Origin: an uncultured Bacteroidota bacterium
GTDB lineage: Bacteria; Bacteroidota; Bacteroidia; Flavobacteriales; UA16
NCBI GenBank assembly: GCA_902535565.1
Contig: CACAUH010000014.1
Location: forward strand, 1 to 25,974
Length of the DNA stretch: 25,974 bases
Direction of reading: 5' to 3'
Shown here: in pieces, positions 17,501 to 25,307 of the stretch
Layout of the letters: each line of letters begins with the position of its first letter
Numbering within the stretch: the stretch's first letter is position 1
Program-made: the position numbers and the translations under genes
The notes under the pieces: generated by a model
What the model saw: the letters and a program-made list of their open reading frames with translations, nothing else
What the model was told of the DNA's origin: nothing
The model's database searches: none

Positions 17501-20500
17501 AGTGCATCCGGTCTTACCCCATGCCGAAACCGCCACATCATCGAGGTACATCGCGTCTTCCTCTTCCGCATCAACCTCCACCTCGATGACCAAGGCAGAA
17601 CCGCTGACCGACTGCTCCGATGATGAAAAAACAGTTTTGGACGTCCCTATGTCACCGGTCACGTTGGCAATTTGGGTTTCAGTCCCCCCGTCCACTTTGG
17701 CAAACGCAGTCCAACCATCGCTGGCATCCAAATCCGCATTTTCCATGATCCGAGAATCGAAGAAGTAAGTGGAGTACCCGGTGATGTCGATGCTTTTGCT
17801 AACCCAGCGAATGTCACGGGCTCTATTTGCCTCCAGTGCATAACCGCTTCCCACGGGCTCGTCATAGAGATAGAAACCACCATAAGTGTCATTGCCGGCA
17901 ATATTCGCACAATCCCAACTCCAGTTGCTGTCATTCACCGATATAGAACCCCCGGCAGCTGAGCACAGCTCAGCACCACTGACATTGTAGTGGAAGTTCT
18001 CGTCATCAAACTCTTCCGAGTAAAGGGCATCAAAACTCTGGGCTGTGCAGAAGCAAGGGTCTCCGCCACCGACATTCACGGTCCATGTGTACCCTTGGCC
18101 AGAGGCAGGAGAAGCACACTCATAGCCAGGAAAAACACATGAGTTGTCATCCAATGTGGCAGATGCCGAATAATTGCATGCCGTCTTGTCGGTGCACCCA
18201 CAGGAGCCCGGCACCGTCTCGGTCACCGAGACCGGAATGGCCGAAGACTCAAACGCATTTCCGGCGCTGTCTGTGGCGCGTACCACCACACTAAAAGAAG
18301 CGCCCCCCACGTCGGCGCAAGTCACAGCCACACTCGAAGAATACGTTCCTGAGCTTCGCTTGATCTCCACCGTGATGCTGCCATTGACCGTACATGCATC
18401 TGCCGGGTTGCCCAATACACCCACGTGCGATGGAAGAATGGTTGCGTTGCCCGAGCCGTTCAAAATGACGGAGTGCCCGGACAGCATGCTGAGGTTTGGC
18501 GGCGTCACGTCCTGGACAGTCATAGCCACAGGTCCGGAAGACGCACTTTCATTTCCGGCTTCGTCCCTTACCCTAAAGAAGACATCCTTAGAACCGACAT
18601 CTGAACATGTCAATGGAAGGGTGGCAGCAAACGTGCCATCAGCCGCGTCACTGACCAAATAAGTAAGATCTCCTGCTTCACTGCAATCATCCGACGCTGT
18701 CACATATGCATTCGAAGCCGTCAAGGTGGCCGCACCCGTAGCATCCAACTCAATCGACCCTCCCGTCACGCTCGCAATTGTCGGAGCCGAAACATCCGTT
18801 GTAATACAGGATGCAGAGCCCGTGAGCAGAAGGTTGTCGAATCGGTGGTTCTCATCTTCTCCCGTATTGTTCACACGAATAACAAACTGAACGGTGGAAG
18901 CCACCGTAAGGCTGGAGTTGAGTGAGGCCGACCCGAAGTCATCCACATGCTCGGTCAGCAGTGTCTCTGATCCACCATCGTATTTCACGTAGACCTTGAT
19001 GTAATCCTCCGACTCGAGGTTCTCAGTCCCCTCAGATAAATCTGCACTGAAGTTCAATCCCGTGCGGCCAGCGACATTGACGAGAGGCGAAGTCCACGCC
19101 AACTCTCCATCGGTTTCTTTTCCTTCAAACAACTTGTTGCCACTGATGTCCTCGACCCACCAGTTGTCAATGCTCGCCGTGTTTCCAGACAAGGTCCAAT
19201 CCTGATCCACATCATTGGGGTAACCTCCGCTGCTTGCGCCGTCCGCACCCAAACCGTAATTATCCGGAAAGTCCTCGAAATCTTCAGAGTAGAGAGTGTA
19301 CTGACATTCGGAGGCTGCAGGATCCGCGTAATTGCTCGCGCTGGTGTCTGTGCAGTTGTCAGACGTGTCGCACAGCCCATCAGAATCGACATCAGTAGCG
19401 CAGCCCTGCTTTCCCTTAATCTTGAAATCATCAATGCCGAGATATTCATTCGCTCCGGGAGAATTGATGGTCAACTTGACATAGACAGTGGATGCAATCG
19501 GCAAAGTCACAGGCGCTTCGTGGGCAGAGGTGAAATTGAGCGCATCGTCGCCCCAGAACGAAATCCCAGTGAAGTCGAAACCACTTCCTGCGGTGTAATC
19601 AGAACCATCCGTGCTAAAGGAAACCGCAACACTTCGACTATTGGTCATTCCTTGATTTGCCATCACCAATTCAATCTTGGCACAGCTTGAATACCCTGAT
19701 GTGTTAATTGTCCAAATCAATTCGGAAGGATTGCTTCCTCCATTGTGGCCCAAGTCTCTTGCCATCAGAATGTTGCCATCCGCCTCGGCATAAACAAACG
19801 TGGTGGGCAATCCAACCGGCTGAATTCCGGCAGATTGAGCAGAACCAAAATCGTCGCTCGCTCCACCGGGATCCCAAATGCCGAAGTAATCAGTGTGGAC
19901 CCCGGAAATGAAGAATTGATCCTCGCCAGTAAATGCAGCGTCATTGGCAAACGTCTCGTGGAGCAGGGTCTCACTCTCATCGGGCATCGACATCACAGAA
20001 GCATCGAGGGTCACGGCATTTCCGTTGTCCCCGTATGTAGTCCAGTTCGTAATGTCATTTATGAGACTGGCTTCCACACAAGTTCGTGGACCTGTGTACT
20101 CAAATCCATCCTCTTTATTTGAGGTGTATACCACATGACCGGGATGAAGACCTGAGTTAGTCAGATTAAGCCTCCCATTGTCATTACTGATGGCGGCCAG
20201 CATGTTGATGTTTGGCGCTGTCCCTTGATATGCCCAAACTTCTTCGTGTTGGTGGTGCATGCCAAAGTTGCCTGTCTCGGTTACAGTCCCATAGTTCACA
20301 GTAGCACCAGATCCCGACACCCCGGTTTCTTTGACATCGTTGATGACCACCACCGTGCCCTTCGAAACCGCACAGGCTGTGGACCAAGTGATGTAATTGT
20401 TCTCAGCAATACTGGAACCATTCCAATCGTTATCCGAAATCCGGAAGGATGTGCCTGCCTGGACATCCTTGAGCAAAACGAAAGCGATGTCCTCGGACCC

Positions 20501-21169
20501 ATCAGAATTCCATGCAGTGAAGGCCACGTCACCGGCATCAAGCGTGGTGGCAGAACCACTGTCATCGCAGGGAGACCCGCCACCACCACCGCCACCTGAG
20601 ACTGTGAAGGTGGTGGTGCTGCTGGAACCGGAGTAGGTCCAGTTGCTCGTAATGTTCAATGCTGTGATCAGCGAAGCCGCATCGCCACTTCTGGTGCCGT
20701 CGTATACCACTTTCTGCTCGTCCGGGAATTCGATGCTATGTCCCCCAGATGGATTGCACGCTTCATAAGGGTCAGACTGCCACCCCTTCATGCTCAGCTC
20801 TGCCACGACATTGGCACACGTGGCAGAACCTTGGTAGGCATAAATGGCTTCCGACTTCACTTGGTCCCAATCTTCGGATATAACAGTGCCCGCCGACTGC
20901 GCTCCGCTGGCAGTCCATGTGTGCGTTTCGCCCCCGAGACCGCTGTTGGAGTCAAATTTGATTTCGGTGCCACTGTCCACATCTGTGAGAAGGACAAAGG
21001 CAAACTTTTCTCCCCCCTCATCGACATAAGTGAATGCAATCTCCCCGGCGCTCAGGGTGGTCTGAGCACGCAAAAACTGAAACGACGACAATGTGCTACA
21101 CATCGCCGTCACCAATATCAATCCGAAGTACCTCAAGCCACAAGAGCCAAGGTTTTTCAAGCCGAGCAT
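14528..21169 (-). CDS. Giant multidomain secreted surface protein (T9SS-type cargo)
   Basis: 2213 residues. A signal peptide (1-36, ending FLRAQ) is followed by two related lamin-tail-like domains (about 37-190 and 207-390; both read AGE/DVAFT...FVLL.DV..GT) joined by a seven-glycine linker. Three similar beta-sandwich modules start with LHETF (402), LYSEDF (626) and LYSEEF (1049) and end in a DDF/DNL/DDV...GC motif. Two HYR-like Ig repeats (about 795-985) follow the second. Cys-rich linkers lie at about 590-624, 990-1012 and 1221-1243. A parallel-beta/adhesin-like region (about 1280-1480) and a long T9SS-typical segment precede a C-terminus (about 2140-2213; ARLRWYDAAGRLLLEDQF, WLTLEVVDGMGRKVRW) that resembles a type A T9SS sorting domain but lacks the usual PNP motif. 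No enzymatic domain was recognised; adhesion or matrix binding is inferred. The long single frame argues for a genuine gene. Confidence 0.88.
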   Translation of the reverse strand: MLGLKNLGSCGLRYFGLILVTAMCSTLSSFQFLRAQTTLSAGEIAFTYVDEGGEKFAFVLLTDVDSGTEIKFDSNSGLGGETHTWTASGAQSAGTVISEDWDQVKSEAIYAYQGSATCANVVAELSMKGWQSDPYEACNPSGGHSIEFPDEQKVVYDGTRSGDAASLITALNITSNWTYSGSSSTTTFTVSGGGGGGGSPCDDSGSATTLDAGDVAFTAWNSDGSEDIAFVLLKDVQAGTSFRISDNDWNGSSIAENNYITWSTACAVSKGTVVVINDVKETGVSGSGATVNYGTVTETGNFGMHHQHEEVWAYQGTAPNINMLAAISNDNGRLNLTNSGLHPGHVVYTSNKEDGFEYTGPRTCVEASLINDITNWTTYGDNGNAVTLDASVMSMPDESETLLHETFANDAAFTGEDQFFISGVHTDYFGIWDPGGASDDFGSAQSAGIQPVGLPTTFVYAEADGNILMARDLGHNGGSNPSELIWTINTSGYSSCAKIELVMANQGMTNSRSVAVSFSTDGSDYTAGSGFDFTGISFWGDDALNFTSAHEAPVTLPIASTVYVKLTINSPGANEYLGIDDFKIKGKQGCATDVDSDGLCDTSDNCTDTSASNYADPAASECQYTLYSEDFEDFPDNYGLGADGASSGGYPNDVDQDWTLSGNTASIDNWWVEDISGNKLFEGKETDGELAWTSPLVNVAGRTGLNFSADLSEGTENLESEDYIKVYVKYDGGSETLLTEHVDDFGSASLNSSLTVASTVQFVIRVNNTGEDENHRFDNLLLTGSASCITTDVSAPTIASVTGGSIELDATGAATLTASNAYVTASDDCSEAGDLTYLVSDAADGTFAATLPLTCSDVGSKDVFFRVRDEAGNESASSGPVAMTVQDVTPPNLSMLSGHSVILNGSGNATILPSHVGVLGNPADACTVNGSITVEIKRSSGTYSSSVAVTCADVGGASFSVVVRATDSAGNAFESSAIPVSVTETVPGSCGCTDKTACNYSASATLDDNSCVFPGYECASPASGQGYTWTVNVGGGDPCFCTAQSFDALYSEEFDDENFHYNVSGAELCSAAGGSISVNDSNWSWDCANIAGNDTYGGFYLYDEPVGSGYALEANRARDIRWVSKSIDITGYSTYFFDSRIMENADLDASDGWTAFAKVDGGTETQIANVTGDIGTSKTVFSSSEQSVSGSALVIEVEVDAEEEDAMYLDDVAVSAWGKTGCTDPNAASGYDAAAQVEDGSCVYQFATAYSRYDGGFSEKIWAGTSCGGNCGEAPYLDAKSLSALSQNSATTFDFVVSTGTTVTADGTTPSASTLEDLFVRNLTIEQGGSLVIPAGKRIRVMGDFLDHDGTSVSGEGRLCVDGAFSFPTPGEGVPSNFDLQDLQLPPTASVNVPSGQNLNVHGDVYFGAAPPTAVSGTFTLNGTVAQVISGAGAVFDELIVNNTSGVTASDAVGINGRLCLGTSASLSMGANDLIFSSVANSGTGEEEKTGVMDMLPASDALTFSTGQVRVERYFAPDTDGITYSGYSLFASPIDGVTVGDLDNIPGFYLAGWPGTNWPNSFATVLFWDETSSGFVEPTSNATLLNQYGGAWIMIAGSQTPTMVTMGSLNSHATGAAKTFALTRSNNAETDDQYEGWNLVYNPYQARLDWDLVIADANNAELVEDQFAIYDTQSKQFVRYSVANSESQFSTAARCIEPGQAFWVRVKDNVPSGINSGTLTIKPEFINNDGPEAEFVRSGEADVATVILETENVFGATKTLIRFREGASEGDFVAGDLSRLASSSVRSGEMAVVADGQRYVAKSLPMEAESELYVRSRATIPSTMRVVSVSGNPDVCAHIVDSETGEVLLIEEGEEMAFTLTEHDAPQGRFTLYSSPFALTTGVSPDCPDDAEGMVLVELGDVVADLTLVNYATLDVEATLTQVTGDVEFQVVPGEYGVMVNAYPGESMCRGGRRHALVFPGEEPELLGLTPQPAECNVGTVGVAFELYGGGQFQTSIWENNALVYEADLPAGEHVIEGLDPGQYILKVIHPCLNVAEFVALDDPDLPQVAPVYSPYTELGWDGEAVLEATCLGCPQEEGFGYHWIVNGVAVDQDGDFDLVVDSLGAYAIELVAYGPDCEVSVPFEMLVGKNRLATPESVRWQGISDGVLSAVFEEEWVGARLRWYDAAGRLLLEDQFAGLIGEVSIEVPYATGWLTLEVVDGMGRKVRWAGLN
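20581..20618. repeat. Intragenic 10-bp inverted repeat at the polyglycine linker
   Basis: CACCACCACC (20581-20590) and GGTGGTGGTG (20609-20618) form a perfect 10-bp stem with an 18-nt loop inside the giant gene. It arises from Thr-Thr-Thr codons facing the glycine-run codons. The glycine side is also a short GGT/GGC microsatellite. Confidence 0.6.
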
Positions 21170-21392
21170 GGGTAATTTGGGAAAGGTGTAAAGTAAGCCT
21201 CCCTGACGGACAATTCCTACGTTAAATCCAGCGAAAATTCAGGCCTAATAAACAAGCCCGAAAGCCTTATAAAAAAGCCTTAAAACAATATAAATCATCC
21301 AAAAACGGACGCGGTAGAAGCCCTTAAATACGGCATCACGACGGACAGAATTCACCTACAAGACACTTTAGAAATCCACGAGAAGCTGCGGG
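21170..21392. other. Intergenic region upstream of the giant surface-protein gene (AT-rich, short direct repeats)
   Basis: 223 bp between the ABC exporter stop and the giant gene start, both read leftward. Three related direct repeats, GGCCTAATAAA (21242-21252), AGCCTTATAAA (21263-21273) and AGCCTTAAAAC (21276-21286), sit 73-117 nt before the start codon. No perfect TAnnTTTG box was found. It presumably holds the promoter of the giant gene. Confidence 0.4.
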
Positions 21393-23150
21393 CTATTGAA
21401 GCTCGAACAAACGGTGGTAGACCCCCTTGGCTGCCAGTAGGTCGGAGTGAGTTCCTTGTTCGACAATTTCACCTCCATCGAGACAAACAATACAATCGGC
21501 ATCTCGGATTGTCGTCAGCCGATGCGCCACCAAGACACTGGTTCTTCCGCGCGTCAGCCGTTCGGTCGCTGCACGAATCAGCTGTTCACTTTCAGGGTCA
21601 ATGCTGCTGGTGGCTTCATCGAGTATCAGAATGCCTGGCTGCTGAGCATATGCGCGGACAAAGGCGATCAACTGCCGCTGCCCGGTGCTGAGCATCACTC
21701 CGCGCTCCTTGACATCGTAAGCCAAGCCACCCGGCAATTGATTCACCAGGCCCCTCACCCCTACCGCGTCCACCGCCTCCTCTACCCGCTGGCGAGAAAT
21801 GTCCGAGTCATACAATGTGATATTGTCTTCCAATGACCCTGTGAACAGAAAGACATCCTGTAATACCACACCAATGGAGGAGCGCAACCGGTCCAAGGAA
21901 ACCGTTCGAATGTCCTCGCCATCGATGGTGATTTTCCCCCGCTGAAATTCATAGAGCCGGCTGAGAAGGTTAACGATGCTCGACTTGCCAGCACCGGTAG
22001 CCCCCACAAAAGCGACGCATTGTCCAGCTTTGACTTCAAAGCTTACCCCCTTTAAGACCCAATCCTCATCCTTATAGGCAAACCACACATCCTCAAAAAC
22101 AATGTGCCCGCGAAAACCCGGCGACTTCGCTCCATCCAAATTCACTTCCGGTTCGGGCATGCATTCATCGAGGTCCAACAGGTGAAAAACACGGTTGGCG
22201 TTGACAATGCCCATCTGCAACACATTAAATCGATCAGCAAGCTGCCGGATGGGACGGTAGAGCATGAAGACATACAAGATGAACTGCAGGACAACCCCCA
22301 AGGTCATGTCCCCATTGGCAACACCCTCTACACCAAGCCAGAGCAACAATGCAACACTGGTGGCGGACAACATCTCAACGACGGGAAAGAAGATAGAGAA
22401 TGCCCAGATGGACCGAATGTTGGCTGCGCGGTGCGCCGCATTGTGAACCAAAAACTTCTGCCGCTCGGCATCCTCACGACCAAACGCTTGGATGATGCTC
22501 ATGCCCGTCACGTGCTCTTGAACAAAGACATTGATACGAGACACCTCGTTGCGGACACTGACAAACGCCTTCTTTATGGCCTTCTGAAAAATACGCGTTG
22601 CCACAAGGAGAACCGGAATGGGCAAAAGCACAATCAGCGTGAGGACTGGATTAATCCACAGCATGGCTCCTATGACCACCACCAAGCGCAGAATGTCGCC
22701 CACCGCATTGAGTAATCCATTAGAGAACACATCTGCGATGCCGTCTATGTCTCCAATGTGACGGGTGACCAATTGACCCACCGGGGTCTGATCAAAGTAC
22801 TTGAGCTTAAAACGCGACACATGGGCGAACAAAGCGGAACGAAGGTCGAGTGTGACGCTCTGGGCCACCCAATTCGCCCAATAGGTTTGCCAGAACTGGA
22901 GCACAGCTTCAATGACAATCAGCCCCACCACCATGAGAGATACCCGAAGCAGCCCTGGACCATCCCCGATGGCAATATGATCGTCAAGGGCCACCCGGGC
23001 CAAATACGGTCGCACCCAACTGAGCACCGCCAGCAAAAACACCAAGACACCGGTCCACAAAAACCGAGAGCGATAGGGCCTGACCTGCTCCAAAATGCGG
23101 CGCAGGACCTTTCCATCAAAGATGGTTCCTGTGGATTCTGGAGCGCTCAA
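21393..23150 (-). CDS. ABC exporter, transmembrane and ATPase half-transporter (MsbA/MdlB-like)
   Basis: About 585 residues: an N-terminal type IV ABC exporter membrane domain with six segments (about 25-310; the loop KYFDQTPVGQLVTRHIGDID is typical) and a C-terminal nucleotide-binding domain with Walker A GATGAGKSS, Q-loop VLQDVFLFTGS, signature LSTGQRQL, Walker B ILILDEATSSID and switch His in VAHRLTTI. The signature has Ser-Thr-Gly-Gln instead of Ser-Gly-Gly-Gln, as in the MdlB/YheH-like branch (usually LSVGQ). It probably works as a homodimer exporting lipids or hydrophobic compounds; no partner half-transporter adjoins it. The start is uncertain: GTG at 23192 overlaps truA by 46 nt, whereas TTG at 23150 overlaps the truA stop by four bases and gives a family-like SAPESTGTIFDGKVLRRIL N-terminus, so it is preferred. 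Confidence 0.92.
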   Translation of the reverse strand: MSAPESTGTIFDGKVLRRILEQVRPYRSRFLWTGVLVFLLAVLSWVRPYLARVALDDHIAIGDGPGLLRVSLMVVGLIVIEAVLQFWQTYWANWVAQSVTLDLRSALFAHVSRFKLKYFDQTPVGQLVTRHIGDIDGIADVFSNGLLNAVGDILRLVVVIGAMLWINPVLTLIVLLPIPVLLVATRIFQKAIKKAFVSVRNEVSRINVFVQEHVTGMSIIQAFGREDAERQKFLVHNAAHRAANIRSIWAFSIFFPVVEMLSATSVALLLWLGVEGVANGDMTLGVVLQFILYVFMLYRPIRQLADRFNVLQMGIVNANRVFHLLDLDECMPEPEVNLDGAKSPGFRGHIVFEDVWFAYKDEDWVLKGVSFEVKAGQCVAFVGATGAGKSSIVNLLSRLYEFQRGKITIDGEDIRTVSLDRLRSSIGVVLQDVFLFTGSLEDNITLYDSDISRQRVEEAVDAVGVRGLVNQLPGGLAYDVKERGVMLSTGQRQLIAFVRAYAQQPGILILDEATSSIDPESEQLIRAATERLTRGRTSVLVAHRLTTIRDADCIVCLDGGEIVEQGTHSDLLAAKGVYHRLFELQ

Positions 23151-23908
23151 GCGAGGAAGGGATAATCGACTCGTGAAAGGTACAGGCCACACGCCGGTGC
23201 GGAGGTGCCAGCACGGCTCCTGTCCTTGGATGCAATCACGTCTGCCATGGCCTCTGGCGCCATTCGTCCCTTGCCTATCTCCAGCAAGGTGCCGACAATC
23301 GCCCTGACCATATTTCGCAAAAACCGATCTGCCCCGATGTCAAAACGAAGGCGGTGTTCTTCTGTGCGCGTCCACCCAGCGTGGCGAACATCACAAAGGG
23401 TTGTTTTCTGGCCCCCGCCTGTCTTTTGAAATGCATCAAATTCCCCGCGGAAAACGAGCAGTTCGGCTGCCGCATTCATCGCATCCAAATCAAGCGCTTC
23501 ATAGACGCGGGTGCTCCGCCCTTCGAGAAACGGGTCTTTGGCTGTATGTACCCAGTAGGTGTAGGCCCGCTCAACAGCGCTGAATCGGGCATGGTCCTTC
23601 TCCCCCACTTCAAAAATCCGTCGAACCCCAATGTCTGAAGGCAACATGCCATTGAGCTTCCAACAGCACTGATCCCAACCAGAAAACCGAAGACCAAACT
23701 CTCCTGACCATTCAAAATGAGCGTAATAAGACGACGCGTGAACACCTGTGTCCGTTCGGCCACAACCCACGACAATGGTTTCTCTTCCCAACAGGTTGGA
23801 CAAACGCTCTTCCAAAACCTGCTGAACAGAAATTGAATCTGGTTGGCGTTGCCAACCATGATAGGCAGTGCCATCGTAGCTCAAGTCAAGAAAGCAACGA
23901 ACGGCCAC
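23147..23908 (-). CDS. truA: tRNA pseudouridine synthase A
   Basis: 253 residues, normal for TruA, which converts uridines 38-40 of the tRNA anticodon arm to pseudouridine in the cytoplasm. The N-terminal segment RCFLDLSYDGTAYHGWQRQP and the catalytic motif VGCGRTDTGVHAS with the essential Asp are present. RFLRNMVRAIVGTLLEIGKG and the C-terminal SKDRSRAGTSAPACGLYLSRVDY are also hallmarks of the family. The start codon is GTG (23906-23908), which agrees with the family N-terminus. It starts 14 nt after the stop of the PLP-enzyme gene and its stop overlaps the likely start of the ABC exporter, so the three genes form one probable operon. Confidence 0.97.
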   Translation of the reverse strand: MAVRCFLDLSYDGTAYHGWQRQPDSISVQQVLEERLSNLLGRETIVVGCGRTDTGVHASSYYAHFEWSGEFGLRFSGWDQCCWKLNGMLPSDIGVRRIFEVGEKDHARFSAVERAYTYWVHTAKDPFLEGRSTRVYEALDLDAMNAAAELLVFRGEFDAFQKTGGGQKTTLCDVRHAGWTRTEEHRLRFDIGADRFLRNMVRAIVGTLLEIGKGRMAPEAMADVIASKDRSRAGTSAPACGLYLSRVDYPFLA

Positions 23909-23922
23909 GGTTCAGAATGTGG

Positions 23923-25233
23923 TCAGGCCCAATTCGTAATGCCCTCTCCAACGTACTCGCCCGCTTGGAGCTTACCCTGAACCTTCTTGAAGGTGTCGAT
24001 GGTGTACTTCACGTCCTCCAAGGTGTGAATTGCAGTGGGGATAAGCCTCAGCATAATGACGTCTTTGGGCACCACGGGATACACCACAATGGAACAGAAA
24101 ATGCCGTAGTTCTCGCGGAGATCAAAGGTGAGATTTGTGGCCTCACCCAATCCACCCTTTAAGAATACAGGCGTTACACAGCTGTTGGTATCCCCAATGT
24201 CGAAACCAGATTCACGAAGCCCCTTTTGCAATGCGCTGGCCACGGTCCAGAGGTTCTTCTTGTGTTCGGGCTGGGTCGCCATCATCTCCAAACGCTTGAT
24301 CGCCCCGATGACCAAAGGCATGGGAAGTGACTTGGCAAACGTCTGGCTGCGCATGTTGTAACGGAGGTAATCGACAACATCTTGGGGCCCCGCAACAAAG
24401 GCACCAATCGTGGCCATCGCCTTGGCGAACGTGCCGAAATACACATCAATTTCGTCGTGAACCCCCTGCTCATCACCGGCTCCTCGGCCGTTCTCTCCCA
24501 CCGTTCCGAAACCATGGGCATCATCGACAAACAGACGGAAACCATATTCCTTCTTGTATTTCACAATGTCAGCGAGTCTGCCCTGGTCACCCGCCATGCC
24601 GAAGACACCTTCCGTGACGACCAGAATTCCGCCGCCAGTTTGCTCCGTCAAATTACGAGCGCGGTCAAGTTGCTTGACGAAGCTCTCCATGTCATTGTGG
24701 TTGAACACAAAACGCTTGCCCTGGTGCAAGCGCACACCGTCAATCATGCAGGCATGACTCTCACTGTCATAAACGATAACATCGTGACGGCTGACCAAAG
24801 CCTCAATGGCACTCTGGCACCCTTGATATCCATAGTTCAGTAAGAAAGCATCCTCTTTCTGCATGAACTCAGCAAGGTTCTGCTCCAGTTTTTCATGGTA
24901 GGCCGTCTGTCCACTCATGATGCGGGCACCCATCGGGTAGCCCATCCCCCATTCCTTTGCCGCCTCTGCATCAACAGCGCGGATTTCTGGGTGATTCGCG
25001 AGGCCCAAATAGTTATTAATGCTCCAGACCAAGACCTCCTTTCCTCTGAAGTTCATGCGGTTAGAGATGTCCCCTTCGAGCTTCGGAAAGGTAAAGTAGC
25101 CATGGGTTTCCTTGGCATGCTGGCCAAGAGGTCCGCGGTTTCCGCGGATGCGATCGAATATGTCCAAAACGTGGGTGTTCCGTAAGAAATCGAGACGGCG
25201 AAGGTATTGAAAGCAAGGTTCACAGCCTCCCAT
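23923..25233 (-). CDS. PLP-dependent alpha-oxoamine synthase family enzyme (serine palmitoyltransferase/AONS-like)
   Basis: 436 residues from ATG 25233; conservation begins at DIFDRIRGNRGPLGQHA, so a TTG at 25167 may be the true start, shortening it by 22 residues. The fold type I PLP core shows WSINNYLGLANHPEI, GARIMSGQTAYHEKLE, DSESHACMIDGVRLH (His stacking on PLP), FVDDAHGFGTVGENG (Asp-x-x-His) and FGTFAKAMATIGAF (Schiff-base lysine). This is the pattern of the alpha-oxoamine synthase family, which condenses an amino acid with an acyl-CoA: serine palmitoyltransferase, KBL or BioF. The closest recollected group is the Bacteroidota paralogue with RGPLG and YPMGARIMSG motifs, often annotated as a class I/II aminotransferase. 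Sphingolipid or sulfonolipid synthesis is possible but unproven. It heads the operon with truA and the exporter. Confidence 0.85.
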   Translation of the reverse strand: MGGCEPCFQYLRRLDFLRNTHVLDIFDRIRGNRGPLGQHAKETHGYFTFPKLEGDISNRMNFRGKEVLVWSINNYLGLANHPEIRAVDAEAAKEWGMGYPMGARIMSGQTAYHEKLEQNLAEFMQKEDAFLLNYGYQGCQSAIEALVSRHDVIVYDSESHACMIDGVRLHQGKRFVFNHNDMESFVKQLDRARNLTEQTGGGILVVTEGVFGMAGDQGRLADIVKYKKEYGFRLFVDDAHGFGTVGENGRGAGDEQGVHDEIDVYFGTFAKAMATIGAFVAGPQDVVDYLRYNMRSQTFAKSLPMPLVIGAIKRLEMMATQPEHKKNLWTVASALQKGLRESGFDIGDTNSCVTPVFLKGGLGEATNLTFDLRENYGIFCSIVVYPVVPKDVIMLRLIPTAIHTLEDVKYTIDTFKKVQGKLQAGEYVGEGITNWA

Positions 25234-25294
25234 TGTGCAACAAGTGTTGGCACTTCGTGGTGCAAAACATCATCTGGAGTCCTCCAACGCCCTC

Positions 25295-25302
25295 TATTTT
25301 TG
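25295..25302 (+). promoter_or_regulatory. Bacteroidota -7 promoter element (TATTTTTG) of bamD
   Basis: Perfect TAnnTTTG match, followed by CCGCG and the ATG at 25308. It would yield a leaderless or nearly leaderless bamD mRNA. The box plus following bases (TTTTTGCCGC) is almost the same as at the ABC-F gene. Confidence 0.55.
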
Positions 25303-25307
25303 CCGCG

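Noticed and set aside
22104..22715. 203-codon plus-strand ORF
   Set aside because: Antisense to the membrane domain of the ABC exporter.
25242..25255. AAGTG/CACTT hairpin between the PLP-enzyme gene and bamD
   Set aside because: Only five base pairs with a four-base loop; too weak to call without conservation.
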